From: JBBQWS01 sp038210415
GTDB taxonomy: Bacteria > Actinomycetota > Actinomycetes > Prado026
NCBI GenBank assembly: GCA_038210415.1
Contig: JBBQWS010000031.1
Span: 1-38,526 of the forward strand
Direction: 5' to 3'
Length of the DNA stretch: 38,526 nt
Shown here: one piece after another, positions 27,001 through 35,154 of the stretch
Layout of the letters: every line of letters starts with the position of its first letter
Position numbering within the stretch: the first letter of the stretch is position 1
Program-made: the position numbers and the translations under genes
Notes under the pieces: model-generated
Database searches by the model: none
What the model saw: only the letters and a program-made list of their open reading frames with translations
What the model was told of the DNA's origin: nothing

Positions 27001-30000
27001 CGACGGCACCCACCAGGCGCCGTCGCGCAGCACGTATCCCCCCTCGGCGAGCAGCGCCGGCGTCCAGCGGTCCGCGTACACCTTCGTGAGCAGGGCGGGG
27101 GCAAGCGCGAGCTGGTAGCTCTCGTACGGCAACGCGCTTGGCTCCAGGACGAACAGGGGCAGCGGACCGGTGAGGAGCGCGTCGTAGAAGACCGACTCTT
27201 GGCGGGCGAGCAGGCGACGCCGGACCTGGCCTGGCAAGGCGGTCGACCTATCACCGGGCGGGACCTCCACGCTGTCGGCGAGCACGTCGAATCCAGTCCG
27301 CAGGAAGTCCTCGACCGCGAAACGGTCGCCGGCGGCCGGGGTCAGGCCGGTGATCTCCCAACTGGTCGTCCGGGCCACCCGACGTAGGCGGTGGTGCGCG
27401 TCGTCGACGGCGTCAGTCGTTAGCTCGTTCCGGGTGAACGCAACAGTCGTCCGGCCCTGCAGATCGCGGACCTGCGCAGGGACGCTGAGGTCCGGGGCGA
27501 CGCGCGCGTACCGGACCGCGGCCGACCGGAGCACATTGCCCTGGCCGTCGACCTCGACGGTGAGCGTGTGCTCGACCCGGGGGTCCGCGGGTTCTCGCTC
27601 GTAGGTCGTGGTGATGGCGTCACGCTCCATGACGGCGACGACGGTGGCCTGTCCGTCGAGCGGCGGCTGCAGCACGGTGACGATGGACCCGTGCGTTATC
27701 ACGGAGTAGGGCGTGCGCTCGCGAGTGTGTTGCGCGCTGGTCGCGCCGACGTCGGGGGCGTCGAGGCCGAACACCTCACGCCGGAGCACGGTGGCCCGGC
27801 AGGAACGTGTCGCCTGGCGCACCAGCAGCGTGATGTCGCCGTCGAGCATCGTGGGGTCGGCGTCCGGCCCGGGCACGATGAGACTGGGAGTGGGGGCCGG
27901 CTCGACCACGGGTATGACGACGCCGTCGGCCGCGAGTCGCGCGTCCCAGTGTTCGGTGCGCAACCGGTCCTGCAGCGACCGCTGGTCGTCCCCGGAGCCG
28001 TTGTGGAACCAGGTCCTCGTCAAGATCGGTGTCTTGAAAACCGTCGCGTCCACGAGCGCGGTGTCGTCCCGGCGGTAGTTGTCGAAGTCCTCCGCGTCGA
28101 GCTCGTCGACGACGGCGAACCCGCGAAACTCGCGCTCATCCGCGTCGTAGAACCCGTGGCGGTAGCCGAACGTGCGGGTCCGGGTGGCTCCCGAGACGGC
28201 ATCCCGCGTCGTCACCGACCGGACACACTGCACCGGGAAGGTCAGCTGGGTGAGCCAGGGGCGGCCCGCGACCCTGTCCCGCAACGCGAACCAGGTAGAC
28301 GGCTTGTAGGTGATGGTCTGCTCGCGGCCCAAGTTGTTGCGGATGGCCCGTAGCAGATACGGCTTGCGGCCGCCGGTCGGGTCGACGTACCGGAGAGCGC
28401 GGTGCTGGTCAGTTGGCAGGCCCGATGACCAGACCAGGCAGGTCGTTCCGTTGCCCAGCAGGTCGACCACGCTGACGTCGGTGGGTCGCGGGGTGGGCTG
28501 CGCGGCCAGTGTCAGCCGCTCGCTCCAGCCGTTGCCGGAGCGGTTGAGGTAGGCGTCCGCCTGGCCGCGCGCGAGGTAGACGAGGTCAGCCGTCCCGGTG
28601 CCCGTGAGGTCGGCGAAACGCACGTCCTTCGGCTGGAACGCCTCCGGGTGATCGAGCTGCGGTGAGCCATCCATCGCGACGCGGGCGCCGAACCGGCCGT
28701 ACCCGAGGTTCGGCCAGTAGCTCACGTCTGCGTTGCGGACGCGCACGATGTCGCTCAGCCCGTCCCCGGACATGTCCGCGAGGAACAGGGACTGCACCTC
28801 GTCGACGAACACTGCGGCCGGCCCGCGTTCGTCGTCCGTCGATGCGAAGGCCCGCCGCATCGCCTCGTGCCCGGCAGTGCCCAGCGACCGGTGCCACCAG
28901 AGCTCGCCGACACCGACGACCAGGATGTCCGCGCGGCCGTCCCCGACCAGGTCGAGCTGGCGTACGTGCTGGTCCTGCAGGTCGGCGTGCACCACGTGCC
29001 GGAACGGCCGGAACGGCAACCAGCCGTCGTCGCCCAACGCGTAGTACCCCTGCAGCTCGGGCGTGCGGACTTCGAGCTGGTGTCGGCCGTCGCCGTCGAG
29101 CTGGGTGAGGCGTAGCGACCCGGTCGCCAGTCCAGTGAGCGACGGTGCGCTCGCGACGACGCGCTGCGGCCCGAGGTGCGCCTGGCCGTCGTCGTGCAGG
29201 TCGCCGAGGTTCGGCTTGAACAGCCAGGCACCGAGTTGCTCGGTCAGCACGCCCGAGATGCCGTCGCCGTCCAGGTCGAACCACTGACTGGAGCTGACGA
29301 CGCCACCGGGCAGGTTGCGGCTGGATGCCGCGTCGACCGTACGGACCTCGGTCGACCACTGAAGCGCCTCGTACTCGAGTTCGACGGGGGGCAGGGATCG
29401 GGACGAGTAGCCGGAGTCCGTGCGGATGTAGCCGCTCTGCACGAGGGACGTCAGCATGCTGAGATCGTTTGACGGGGTGTAGGTAAGGTCGAGTGAACGC
29501 ACCAGCGTCGGGCGGCCGCCGTCGAGGTCCTCGAACTGGTGGAACATCAGAACGCGTCGCAGGAGTCGCTGAGTGCGGACCTCGAAGCCCCCGCGGTACT
29601 GCGAGAACGGGTCGGGTCGCGTCGCCCAGGTGCGCCCCGGTGGGGGCGTCGGGACGGGGTTGTCGGGATCCAGCTGGCCGTAGTCGAACGCCGCGGCGAA
29701 CCGGAAGTCCGTGTGCGCGGGGAACGGGCCCGGGCTGTACGGCGCACCTTCGGCCGGCGAGAACGGCGTGTGGTTACCGTACCGGATCGCGACCAGGTGG
29801 CGGTGGGTGAACGGGGCCGACCCCTGCCGCCGGTGCGTGTCGTGCGACGACGCCGGATAGCCCGCCAGGTCCTCCGTCGCGTACTCGTAGACGCAGCAGT
29901 TCCCGAGGTTGTCGACCGTCAGACTGGGCAGCCACTGCTGGACGCGGGAAGCATCTGCGGGGTCCGCGATGCGCGACGCCTCGTCGAGTCCGAAGTACGT

Positions 30001-30642
30001 TGAGACGTCGTCCCGGGACGTCACGCGCCACCAGACCGCCCCGGGTTCCCCGGCCGCGCCGCCGGGTCCCCCCGGTGGGGTCGGCGCCTGCGTGATCCGC
30101 TCGATGCGCGCGACATCGTGCTCCGTGCGCGGCCGGTAGCGGCGCACGGTGAGCGAGCCGTGCGTGGCGAGGTCCGGCTCCCACGCCGCGCCCGTCCACC
30201 TCGCCGTCGGCACCAGGTCGTCACTGCCCGCCAGTTGGTAGGTGTCGGCGTCCCGGTAACGCGGGACGCCGCGGTCGGTGCGGCGGCGGATCGACCCCAT
30301 CGACAGCGACCAGCCCAGACCGACCACGCCATTGCCGCTCCCCGAGTCGTACGCCAGGCGCACCGGCGGCCGAAAGTCGGCACGGGCGGCCGTGAACGGC
30401 AGCGCGAAGGACAGTGACATCGTGCCGGTCGCTGCGTTGACCTCGAACTGCTCGTCGATGCCGCGGATCGCGCCGCCGCCGGTCGGCAGGGAGATCGAGG
30501 GGGGCTGGACCTGGAACTGGTTGGCTCCCGGATCGGTACGGGGGTCGGCGGTCGTGGTTCCGCCGGGCTGTCCGGTGCGGGACTCAGCGCTCTGGTCCGA
30601 CGCGCCCTGCGTTCGACCTGACTGGTCCCGACTCGGTCGCAT
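23113..30642 (-). CDS. Fused TcB-TcC toxin protein (SpvB/TcdB cocoon, Rhs core, C-terminal effector)
   Basis: A 2509-residue protein. AGGAG lies six bases before ATG 30642, which decides the start among two adjacent ATGs and a frame open to 30912. Order: a low-complexity N-terminus; the SpvB domain (ISLPTGGGAIRGIDEQFEVN, GLGWSLSMGSIRRR); FG-GAP-like repeats of the beta-propeller (LDGDGISGVLTEQ, LVGDGRADILVVG, MSGDGLSDIVRVRN); TcdB middle domains; YD/Rhs repeats; and the Rhs core GLEYHQARYYVPWLGRWTSP. Core residues Arg-x12-Asp-x22-Asp (RYY..., SPD..., RDRNG) keep the spacing I recall for the YenC2 self-cleaving aspartyl protease. The last 305 residues are the variable effector. It is the first gene of the operon, 34 bases before tcA1. 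Confidence 0.94.
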   Translation of the reverse strand: MRPSRDQSGRTQGASDQSAESRTGQPGGTTTADPRTDPGANQFQVQPPSISLPTGGGAIRGIDEQFEVNAATGTMSLSFALPFTAARADFRPPVRLAYDSGSGNGVVGLGWSLSMGSIRRRTDRGVPRYRDADTYQLAGSDDLVPTARWTGAAWEPDLATHGSLTVRRYRPRTEHDVARIERITQAPTPPGGPGGAAGEPGAVWWRVTSRDDVSTYFGLDEASRIADPADASRVQQWLPSLTVDNLGNCCVYEYATEDLAGYPASSHDTHRRQGSAPFTHRHLVAIRYGNHTPFSPAEGAPYSPGPFPAHTDFRFAAAFDYGQLDPDNPVPTPPPGRTWATRPDPFSQYRGGFEVRTQRLLRRVLMFHQFEDLDGGRPTLVRSLDLTYTPSNDLSMLTSLVQSGYIRTDSGYSSRSLPPVELEYEALQWSTEVRTVDAASSRNLPGGVVSSSQWFDLDGDGISGVLTEQLGAWLFKPNLGDLHDDGQAHLGPQRVVASAPSLTGLATGSLRLTQLDGDGRHQLEVRTPELQGYYALGDDGWLPFRPFRHVVHADLQDQHVRQLDLVGDGRADILVVGVGELWWHRSLGTAGHEAMRRAFASTDDERGPAAVFVDEVQSLFLADMSGDGLSDIVRVRNADVSYWPNLGYGRFGARVAMDGSPQLDHPEAFQPKDVRFADLTGTGTADLVYLARGQADAYLNRSGNGWSERLTLAAQPTPRPTDVSVVDLLGNGTTCLVWSSGLPTDQHRALRYVDPTGGRKPYLLRAIRNNLGREQTITYKPSTWFALRDRVAGRPWLTQLTFPVQCVRSVTTRDAVSGATRTRTFGYRHGFYDADEREFRGFAVVDELDAEDFDNYRRDDTALVDATVFKTPILTRTWFHNGSGDDQRSLQDRLRTEHWDARLAADGVVIPVVEPAPTPSLIVPGPDADPTMLDGDITLLVRQATRSCRATVLRREVFGLDAPDVGATSAQHTRERTPYSVITHGSIVTVLQPPLDGQATVVAVMERDAITTTYEREPADPRVEHTLTVEVDGQGNVLRSAAVRYARVAPDLSVPAQVRDLQGRTTVAFTRNELTTDAVDDAHHRLRRVARTTSWEITGLTPAAGDRFAVEDFLRTGFDVLADSVEVPPGDRSTALPGQVRRRLLARQESVFYDALLTGPLPLFVLEPSALPYESYQLALAPALLTKVYADRWTPALLAEGGYVLRDGAWWVPSGRWHHTDDGETAADAAARFYVHVVHTDPLGARTTIGYLDDDCLLTIRTVDAAQNATTVTDVDLRSMSPVRVVDANGNAASVLCDELGLVKATALEGKGDADALTGLTAVDDDAVDAFFAATTSSQVMALGAGLLHAASSRVVYDLDRYRSTGGTQPPRVATIVRERHADPTSPVQVSFEYSNGAGKIEMTKAPAEPGLAARVQVLADGSVAVDQVDTGNELRWIGTGRRVRNSKGKPVKEYEPFFSVSPAFETARELVESGVTKVTSYDPIDRPDRVDFPDGTFSETATFGWSTVDSDRNDTVTRSSWYTNRVNRLIDAELVAEGRDPVREADAAARAAVHADTPFTRHLDPAGQPIAEVADLGATTLTTSYTRDIEGRTLEVEDPRGNVTMTYEYDLRGTLLTYAGPDGGPRLLLDNVMGDPLRRWDDRGHEFVFTYADPLHRVTGKRVRGGDAPAPLDHLVERVGYGEGRLQDTANNLRGQVAVRYDTAGRSENVRFDLHGKLAQRTRRFAVDYRSVPSWDGADPDQALEPEVFTTTETRDALDRLTARTTPDGTTHAPTYNAGNLLESLRITRGANTEQLIGNIDYDARGLRARIVLGNGVTTDYRYDSQTFRLIRLHTTRGAGDVLQDLASTFDPVGNLTHLIDTAVPTIWRSNQVITGESTYRYDPSYRLVEATGREHAGQIDFGLTDNVSDSAMLEQHDPNDPLDWRTYTEGYHYDASGNLDQHAHAAPGHGATWTRDYHYDTASNRLLDTKVGATTYPVGHHPTHGYIDAMPHLSVMEWTFRDELRATATQHVLAGTPEITWYVYDGDGLRVRKITDASAAAGAEAVRRFERYSLEGVEIQRDYGAVNTERSTVHVLDDTGLIALVETGTSTLVRYQSINHLGSTSLETDSTGAVITYEEFHPFGTTAYQTVDKAIAAAAKRFRYTGMERDDESGLEYHQARYYVPWLGRWTSPDLHADQLDGNRYAYVKNNPTANRDRNGRYEEPVHGAATYRLALAAGFTEEDAGRIAIATAGMDHDKATNPGDNIWEMQAQIWRGRTAEYHFPSFQKALGDVRSDIAGGTRDLEQFGRHLHSLEDVGFVDAPGPHMRSEYRLLSEATLALGGALIAGGYGLVKATEALAHSGETGWAILVGVLAGAALLLGVYLVLFAIKADGIGHPWWITENGSISHSFSHVIDEGFTDPSANSKELHGIFDQLVAARIARYGNPAVAPDVAGADETIDRITHADTAEKINDYINARPFDINGRPAGSYAAQILNLAQGRWAPAGIDATVNDDKVVYTPPVLVH

Positions 30643-30645
30643 CAT

Positions 30646-31262
30646 CGTCTCCTGATTGGCGATCGCCGTCGTGGGCCGCCGAATTCGTTCGCACGCCGCC
30701 ATCCCGGAGCCACAGGGCATGGGTGTCAGGCCAAGAGGGGAGGGGCGATGAGCCGTCGAGCAGCGCATCGAGCCGAGCTGCTCGAACGTTGACGTGAGGC
30801 GCGCTGACCTCGAAGCGAGGCTAGCACCGAGCGTGACAATTGCGATATGGAAGAGTGAACCCCGCATATGCGGCTCCGGACGGAGGCTCGGCAGGATTGT
30901 GATGAGACACATCCGGCGCCGTTAACGCCAGGTAGTCAAGCTCCTGATCAGGCCAGCTCCTCCAACCGGGCCGGGGCCGGTGACCACGAGCGGACAGGTC
31001 GCAACAAGGCACGAAGCCAGTCCTTCCGGGGTCACACTCGCGGTCACCAACCACAGCCCAGCACCTTCAGGCTGCATTGGCGATCCTCACAGTCATTTCG
31101 CCGCCTGTGCCCGCTGAGGGGTGAGGCCACGCGCACGGTGCGCCGCGTGGTTCAGCGCTTGGTCGGCTGCCCAACGAGCAGCTCCACCGACGGCGCCCGG
31201 AGCCGGTCGACGGTTCTGGACAGGACGCCGGTAAGCTTTTCGCCGCGATCGGCTCGGCGGCG
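30646..31262. other. Upstream region of the Tc operon, no gene seen
   Basis: The 617 bases between the TcBC start and the end of the DinB-like gene contain no credible ORF. The TcBC frame stays open to 30912, but its translation there is low-complexity and lacks a ribosome site. Promoter elements for the toxin operon should lie here on the minus strand. I see a possible TTGTCA (complement of 30833-30838) but no convincing -10 at the right distance. Confidence 0.4.
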
Positions 31263-31865
31263 TCAGCGGGTGGCTGGGGTCGCTCCGTTGGGGAAGGGCT
31301 GCCGTGCAGTAAGGGTGAGCAGGTGGGATTGGATCGGTGCTTCGCGGACAAGACCGCCGCCGTAGGCCCAGTCCGTGTCGGTGGCGACCAGCCGCACCGC
31401 GCGCGGCGGTTCCCAAAGCCGCATGGGACCGCGCAGCGAGAGGACCCGGTCTGCGGCCGCGACCGCCGCATCGACGGGCATGGAGTGTCGGATACCGAGC
31501 GGCAGGCAGATGTCCTGGAAGTGCACGAGGACATCGAGGAGCGGCTCAAGCTCGGTGACGAACGGCGCTCGCCGGCGGGAGCCGACGAAGCCGCGCAGCG
31601 TGCTCACGATCTGCTCATGGCTGAGAGGGCTGTGCATGGCGGCGTAGCCAACCATGGCGTTGTAGCGGAACCCGACCCGCGCCGCGGGCCACGCCACGTC
31701 GCGCAACCGCGCGTGAGAGAACGTCAAGTGCGCGCCGACGTCACGAACAGTCCAACCCTGGCAGAGGCTGGCCTGATCCCAGGCCGCCTGTGGGAGTGAC
31801 TCCAGAAGATCGGCCAACGTTGAACGTTCCCTGTCGATGTGCCCCCACACCGCATCGCTGTCCAT
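31263..31865 (-). CDS. DinB-like / mycothiol-dependent maleylpyruvate isomerase family protein
   Basis: A 200-residue protein. I start it at ATG 31865 (MDSDAVWGHIDRERSTLADL); the frame runs back to 32000 through the divergent promoter, so the longer form is unlikely. Family marks are the N-terminal helix, SLCQGWTVRDVGAHLTFSHA (first zinc-ligand His) and ELEPLLDVLVHFQDICLPLG (His-x-x-Asp metal motif). Members are four-helix metal-binding proteins that use mycothiol or act as unknown transferases in actinobacteria. It is transcribed divergently from a MarR regulator across a 59-base gap containing a near-palindrome, so it is probably that regulator's target. The substrate is not predictable. 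Confidence 0.8.
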   Translation of the reverse strand: MDSDAVWGHIDRERSTLADLLESLPQAAWDQASLCQGWTVRDVGAHLTFSHARLRDVAWPAARVGFRYNAMVGYAAMHSPLSHEQIVSTLRGFVGSRRRAPFVTELEPLLDVLVHFQDICLPLGIRHSMPVDAAVAAADRVLSLRGPMRLWEPPRAVRLVATDTDWAYGGGLVREAPIQSHLLTLTARQPFPNGATPATR

Positions 31866-31893
31866 GGCGAGTCGCCCTACCCCTCGTTGCACA

Positions 31894-31916
31894 TTTAGAC
31901 AGTATATCTGTCTAAA
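31894..31916. promoter_or_regulatory. Probable MarR operator in the divergent promoter
   Basis: TTTAGACAG (31894-31902) and CTGTCTAAA (31908-31916) form perfect 9-base arms around TATAT. It sits in the 59-base gap between the DinB-like gene and the marR start. It is an AT-rich island in very GC-rich DNA and lies close to both starts, as expected for an autoregulatory MarR site overlapping promoters. Confidence 0.8.
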
Positions 31917-31924
31917 GTGGCACG

Positions 31925-32368
31925 GTGCCCACGGATCGTCAAGAGCCGAACCTCGGCATCCTGCTGCACGTCGCCTACCGAGCACTCGAGCAGCGCGCAC
32001 ACGACGCCGTGGTCGCGGCTGGCTTTTCCGACATCACGCTCGCCCAGGCCCGCATTGCCGCACGGATCGGCCCGCACGGAACCCGCGTCTCTCATCTAGC
32101 CGAGCAGGCCCGCGTCACCAAGCAAAGCGCTGGCTTCCTCGTCGAACAACTCGAAGCAGCCGGGTACGTCGAGCGGGTGCCTGACCCCGTCGACCGTCGC
32201 GCCCAACTAGTGCGGTTGACTGCGCGCGCCGACAGAGTCGTCGCGGCTGCCAACGCGGAGGTTGAGACGGTCCTCACCGAGTGGGCCCACCACGTCGGGA
32301 CCCACCGGATCCAACGATTGCAAGAGACCCTCCTCGACCTGCGCGCGATTACCGACCCGTGGCGGTGA
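31925..32368 (+). CDS. MarR-family transcriptional regulator
   Basis: A 147-residue protein from GTG 31925. The winged helix-turn-helix is clear: SHLAEQARVTKQSAGFLVEQ (recognition helix), LEAAGYVERVPDPVDRRAQL (wing with the typical D-x-R-D/R-A motif), then VRLTARADRVVAAANAEVET (dimerisation helix). MarR proteins bind palindromes as dimers and are released by small phenolic or other ligands. The near-palindrome 9 bases upstream of its start, and the divergent DinB-like gene, make autoregulation plus control of that gene the simplest model. The gene is intact. Confidence 0.92.
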   Translation: MPTDRQEPNLGILLHVAYRALEQRAHDAVVAAGFSDITLAQARIAARIGPHGTRVSHLAEQARVTKQSAGFLVEQLEAAGYVERVPDPVDRRAQLVRLTARADRVVAAANAEVETVLTEWAHHVGTHRIQRLQETLLDLRAITDPWR

Positions 32369-32565
32369 GGACCGCCTCTAGCGACTTTCTCATGCCGCCG
32401 GCAGGCCTCACGTGGGCCAGTGGATCGCGGGAGCTGCCAAGAGCGCAGCCACGGCCACGGCCACCGCCGGCGTTCCGGAGTGCGTCACTCCGCCGCGAAA
32501 CGACGTGGCCCCATGAGTTGGGGTGAGCCTTGCCTTCGCGCGGCTGGAGCGGCGCTACTGGCGTG

Positions 32566-33324
32566 TCAGAGACGTCTTTCCAGAATGCTCAGGTCACGTT
32601 CGGCGAACGTCCAATGAGCCCATTCCTCGTGGACAACGGTTCCGACGCAACGCTGTACCGAATAGGTGCCCGGCGGAGGGTAGCCAGGGGTGCTGATCTC
32701 GACGTTGCCGGCAAGTCGCACGTCGGTCAGCCCGGCGATGACCTGGGTCACTGAGGCCATGCGCTCAGCGTGCACAGCGAGGATCTCGTCGAGTGAAGGA
32801 CGCGCGTCAGGGTCGTTCGGCAGCAGCGGGTCGGGCTCCGCCTCGGTATGGAGCAGTCCGAGCGGACTGTACGGCCGATCCTCGCCCTGAACGGCGCGCA
32901 CCACCCAGGCGTCGATGCAGAACACGAGGTGGCGCAGCGTCTCGATGTAGGACCACTCGCCTTCGACCCGCTCGTGCAGCAGATGGGGCGGCAGCCGCCG
33001 CGCTCGCTCACCGCTCTGCGCCCAGATCTCGGCGGCCACTGCCCACGCCTCGCGGAACCCTGCCGCGGTCGTCGGCCGCATCTTCACGCGTCGCGGATCG
33101 CGTCGGTCGAGCTCGGTTTCGACGAGGGGGCCGATGTCCACGCCGTTCACGGTCAAGCCGCGGATCTCGCCGTCGATGTCGACGTTCTCGAGCCAGGCGC
33201 CACGGATCAACGCGCCGATGAAGTAGACGTTGCGCATCCGCACATTGGTGAAGTCGACCTCCTCGAACTTCGCCCCCGACAGGTCCTCCTTGTAGAACTC
33301 ATTCACCAGGGCAGTCTCGCGCAC
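32566..33324 (-). CDS. Pentapeptide-like / DinB_2-domain protein
   Basis: A 252-residue protein from GTG 33324. No ribosome site is evident, so translation may be leaderless. Residues about 10-60 show a pentapeptide-repeat-like pattern (LSGAKFEEVDFTNVRMRNVY, FIGALIRGAWLENVDI). Then a DinB_2-type bundle follows, with EGEWSYIETLRHLVFCIDAW and VHEEWAHWTFAERDLSILE, whose His residues resemble the metal site. This two-part architecture is common in actinobacterial DinB proteins of unknown function. It faces away from the DUF429 gene with an 85-base gap. There is no sign of decay. Confidence 0.82.
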   Translation of the reverse strand: MRETALVNEFYKEDLSGAKFEEVDFTNVRMRNVYFIGALIRGAWLENVDIDGEIRGLTVNGVDIGPLVETELDRRDPRRVKMRPTTAAGFREAWAVAAEIWAQSGERARRLPPHLLHERVEGEWSYIETLRHLVFCIDAWVVRAVQGEDRPYSPLGLLHTEAEPDPLLPNDPDARPSLDEILAVHAERMASVTQVIAGLTDVRLAGNVEISTPGYPPPGTYSVQRCVGTVVHEEWAHWTFAERDLSILERRL

Positions 33325-33409
33325 CGGTCCGACAGGGGGGCCACAGAGTTGCGTCTAGTAGCCGCGAGTAGCCCGTGTCGTCAAGGTGAGATGGGCCAAG
33401 ATGACCCCA

Positions 33410-33628
33410 TGGTCGCGCTGACGTGGGGCCTCGACGTGTCCACGAACAAGGGAAAGACTGCTGCCGTCGCCCTGGACTGGTCCACAGACGGCGAGGCGCG
33501 CGTCGTTGACGTCCGACGACCGCTCGCCGCAGCGGAGATAGCGCCCCTCATCTCCGAGCACAGGGAAAGCAGGTGGGCGGTCGACGTCCCGTTCGGATGG
33601 CCCGATCTCTTCGTTGACCTCATGGGTG
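33410..33628 (+). pseudogene. DUF429 protein, 5' part, cut by an IS1380 element
   Basis: ATG 33410 begins VALTWGLDVSTNKGKTAAVA, the strand-1 motif with conserved Asp of DUF429 (predicted RNase H-fold nuclease). The frame continues to WAVDVPFGWPDLFVDLMG, where the IS end begins. Only 73 residues are left. The rest of the gene is found after the IS at 35155. A longer frame running back to 32848 is antisense to the DinB gene and is not the true start. Confidence 0.8.
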
Positions 33629-35154
33629 TTAGCCTCCCTCTTTCACGAGAAGCCGGAGATGAGGGGGTGAGCGTTGCGGCGGACTCGTTGGGGCTGGGCG
33701 GGTTTGGGGATGCGCGTGATTGCCGCGTGGCGCTGCGGTGCGGGTCTCCGAGGGTTCTGGTCGCGGGCGGCCAAGGCTCGTTCTCGGCTGTCAGGTGAGC
33801 ATGGGGATGGCCATCACGTTGGTGAACGTGGCCACCGCCTCCTTGACCCAGGGCCACGTCGCGGGCAGCCGCAGGTGACGTCGGCGGGCACCCCTGGTGA
33901 GGCGGGCTGGGATGTGCAGGAACCGGTACCGCAGCGCCTTGGGTTCGCACGTTTTGAGGGCGTCTGGTAGCGCGATGAGCCGTAGCCAGGCGGTCAGGTC
34001 GGCGGCGATCGCCACGACGGTCAGCCAGGCTTGGTTGATGCCGTACTCGCGGGAGGGGAACCGGGACAGGCCGGTGTCCTTAGCGACCCGGATCCGGTCT
34101 TCTACTCGGGCGTGAGCGCGGTGCCGGGCTTCGAGGAACCCGACCTGTCCGGTGGTCGTGTTGGGTGACGAAGGCTTGGTAGCGCCACCCGTCGGCGGCC
34201 TCGAACAACGTCAATGACGCCCCGGGGTGGGGGTGCTCGCGGATCACGTCGGTGACCGCGTATCCGACCGAATACTGCACGGAGCGGCCGCGTTTCGCGT
34301 CGAGTGCGGTGATCCACTCCAGCAGCTGATGCGAGGCCCCGGCGCCGTCGGCGCGGATCAGCAGCTTCCGTCGGTGCGCGGCGGGGACCTGGGCGATGGC
34401 CGCGGTCAGCACGGCGATGTGGTCGGCGGCGGTGTTCGAACAGGCGTTCCCGGGGCGCAGCATCAACGCGAGGGATTCTTGGGTGTTCTCGCAGCACACT
34501 CCGAGCGGGTGGTAGCCGAACCCCTTCTTGAACGTGACAGCGGCGCCCTCCTTCTCGGAGTGCGCAGCCACCAGGGTGGCGTCGACGTCGAGGACGACGA
34601 CGTCGCCGAGGTCGGTGTCGGCGACCTTCGACGCCGGCAGGCCGCCGCGGCTCTCGAGCTGGGACCAGACGTGGGCGCGGACCTTCGCCCGGACCCTGTC
34701 TATCCGCTTGGCGGCGGCTGGGGTGACCTCATCCAAAGCCCGCCACACCGTCGGCGGCGACGCCACCTGGCCGAGGACCTCAGCCTGGTGACGCAGGACG
34801 TCGATGTCGGCGATAGCTTCCCCACCGCCGACGATCAGGACCGCGACATCCACCAGGACCCTGCCTCGGTCGTGCGTGGGGGTGAACCCACGCCGCGACA
34901 GCGCGCCGGACAGGGCCTCCGTCAGGCCGACCTGGTCGGCCAGCAAGCGAGTCGCCACGTTCCCGGCGTGCGCCACCACCCCCGCCCCGTCGGCGGAGAA
35001 CGACAGACCTGTGGACCACGACGTATGCTTCACCTGCGAAGTGCCTTCCGAAACGGTGATCTGAACCCTCGACAAGTCCAGTATCTCGTTACGCGACAGG
35101 CACTTTCGCGCGTCCCAGGGGTGTCAGGCCACAACTCGTGAACGGGCGAGGTTA
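33629..35154 (-). mobile_element. Second IS1380-family element, inserted in a DUF429 gene
   Basis: Imperfect inverted ends are visible: TTAGCCTCCCTCTTTCACGAG from 33630, and the complement of CTCGTGAACGGGCGAGGTTAG ending at 35154; both share TTCACGAG. Boundaries are uncertain by a few bases. The interrupted DUF429 halves on either side confirm the insertion. Its transposase is frameshifted. Confidence 0.75.
33791..35033 (-). pseudogene. IS1380-family transposase with one frameshift
   Basis: The likely start is GTG 35033 (VKHTSWSTGLSFSADGAGVV), matching the usual IS1380 N-terminus. VVLDVDATLVAAHSEKEGAA and LLIRADGAGASHQLLEWI carry the catalytic Asp motifs. After RYQAFVT the frame is lost. One extra base in the GGG run at 34163-34165 explains it, since removing one restores VTNTTTGQVGFLEARHRAHA, then VEDRIRVAKDTGLSRFPSRE, through to TGA 33791. 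The corrected product would be about 414 residues. As read, the element cannot move without help. Confidence 0.85.

Noticed and set aside
13271..30642. Contractile injection system or prophage around the toxin
   Set aside because: No sheath, tube, baseplate, spike or lysis genes are present; the three large proteins are Tc components.
30643..30912. Longer N-terminus for TcBC from 30912
   Set aside because: The extension lacks a ribosome site and similarity, while AGGAG lies six bases before ATG 30642.
32848..33409. Upstream extension of the DUF429 frame
   Set aside because: It is antisense to the pentapeptide/DinB gene. The domain starts at ATG 33410.
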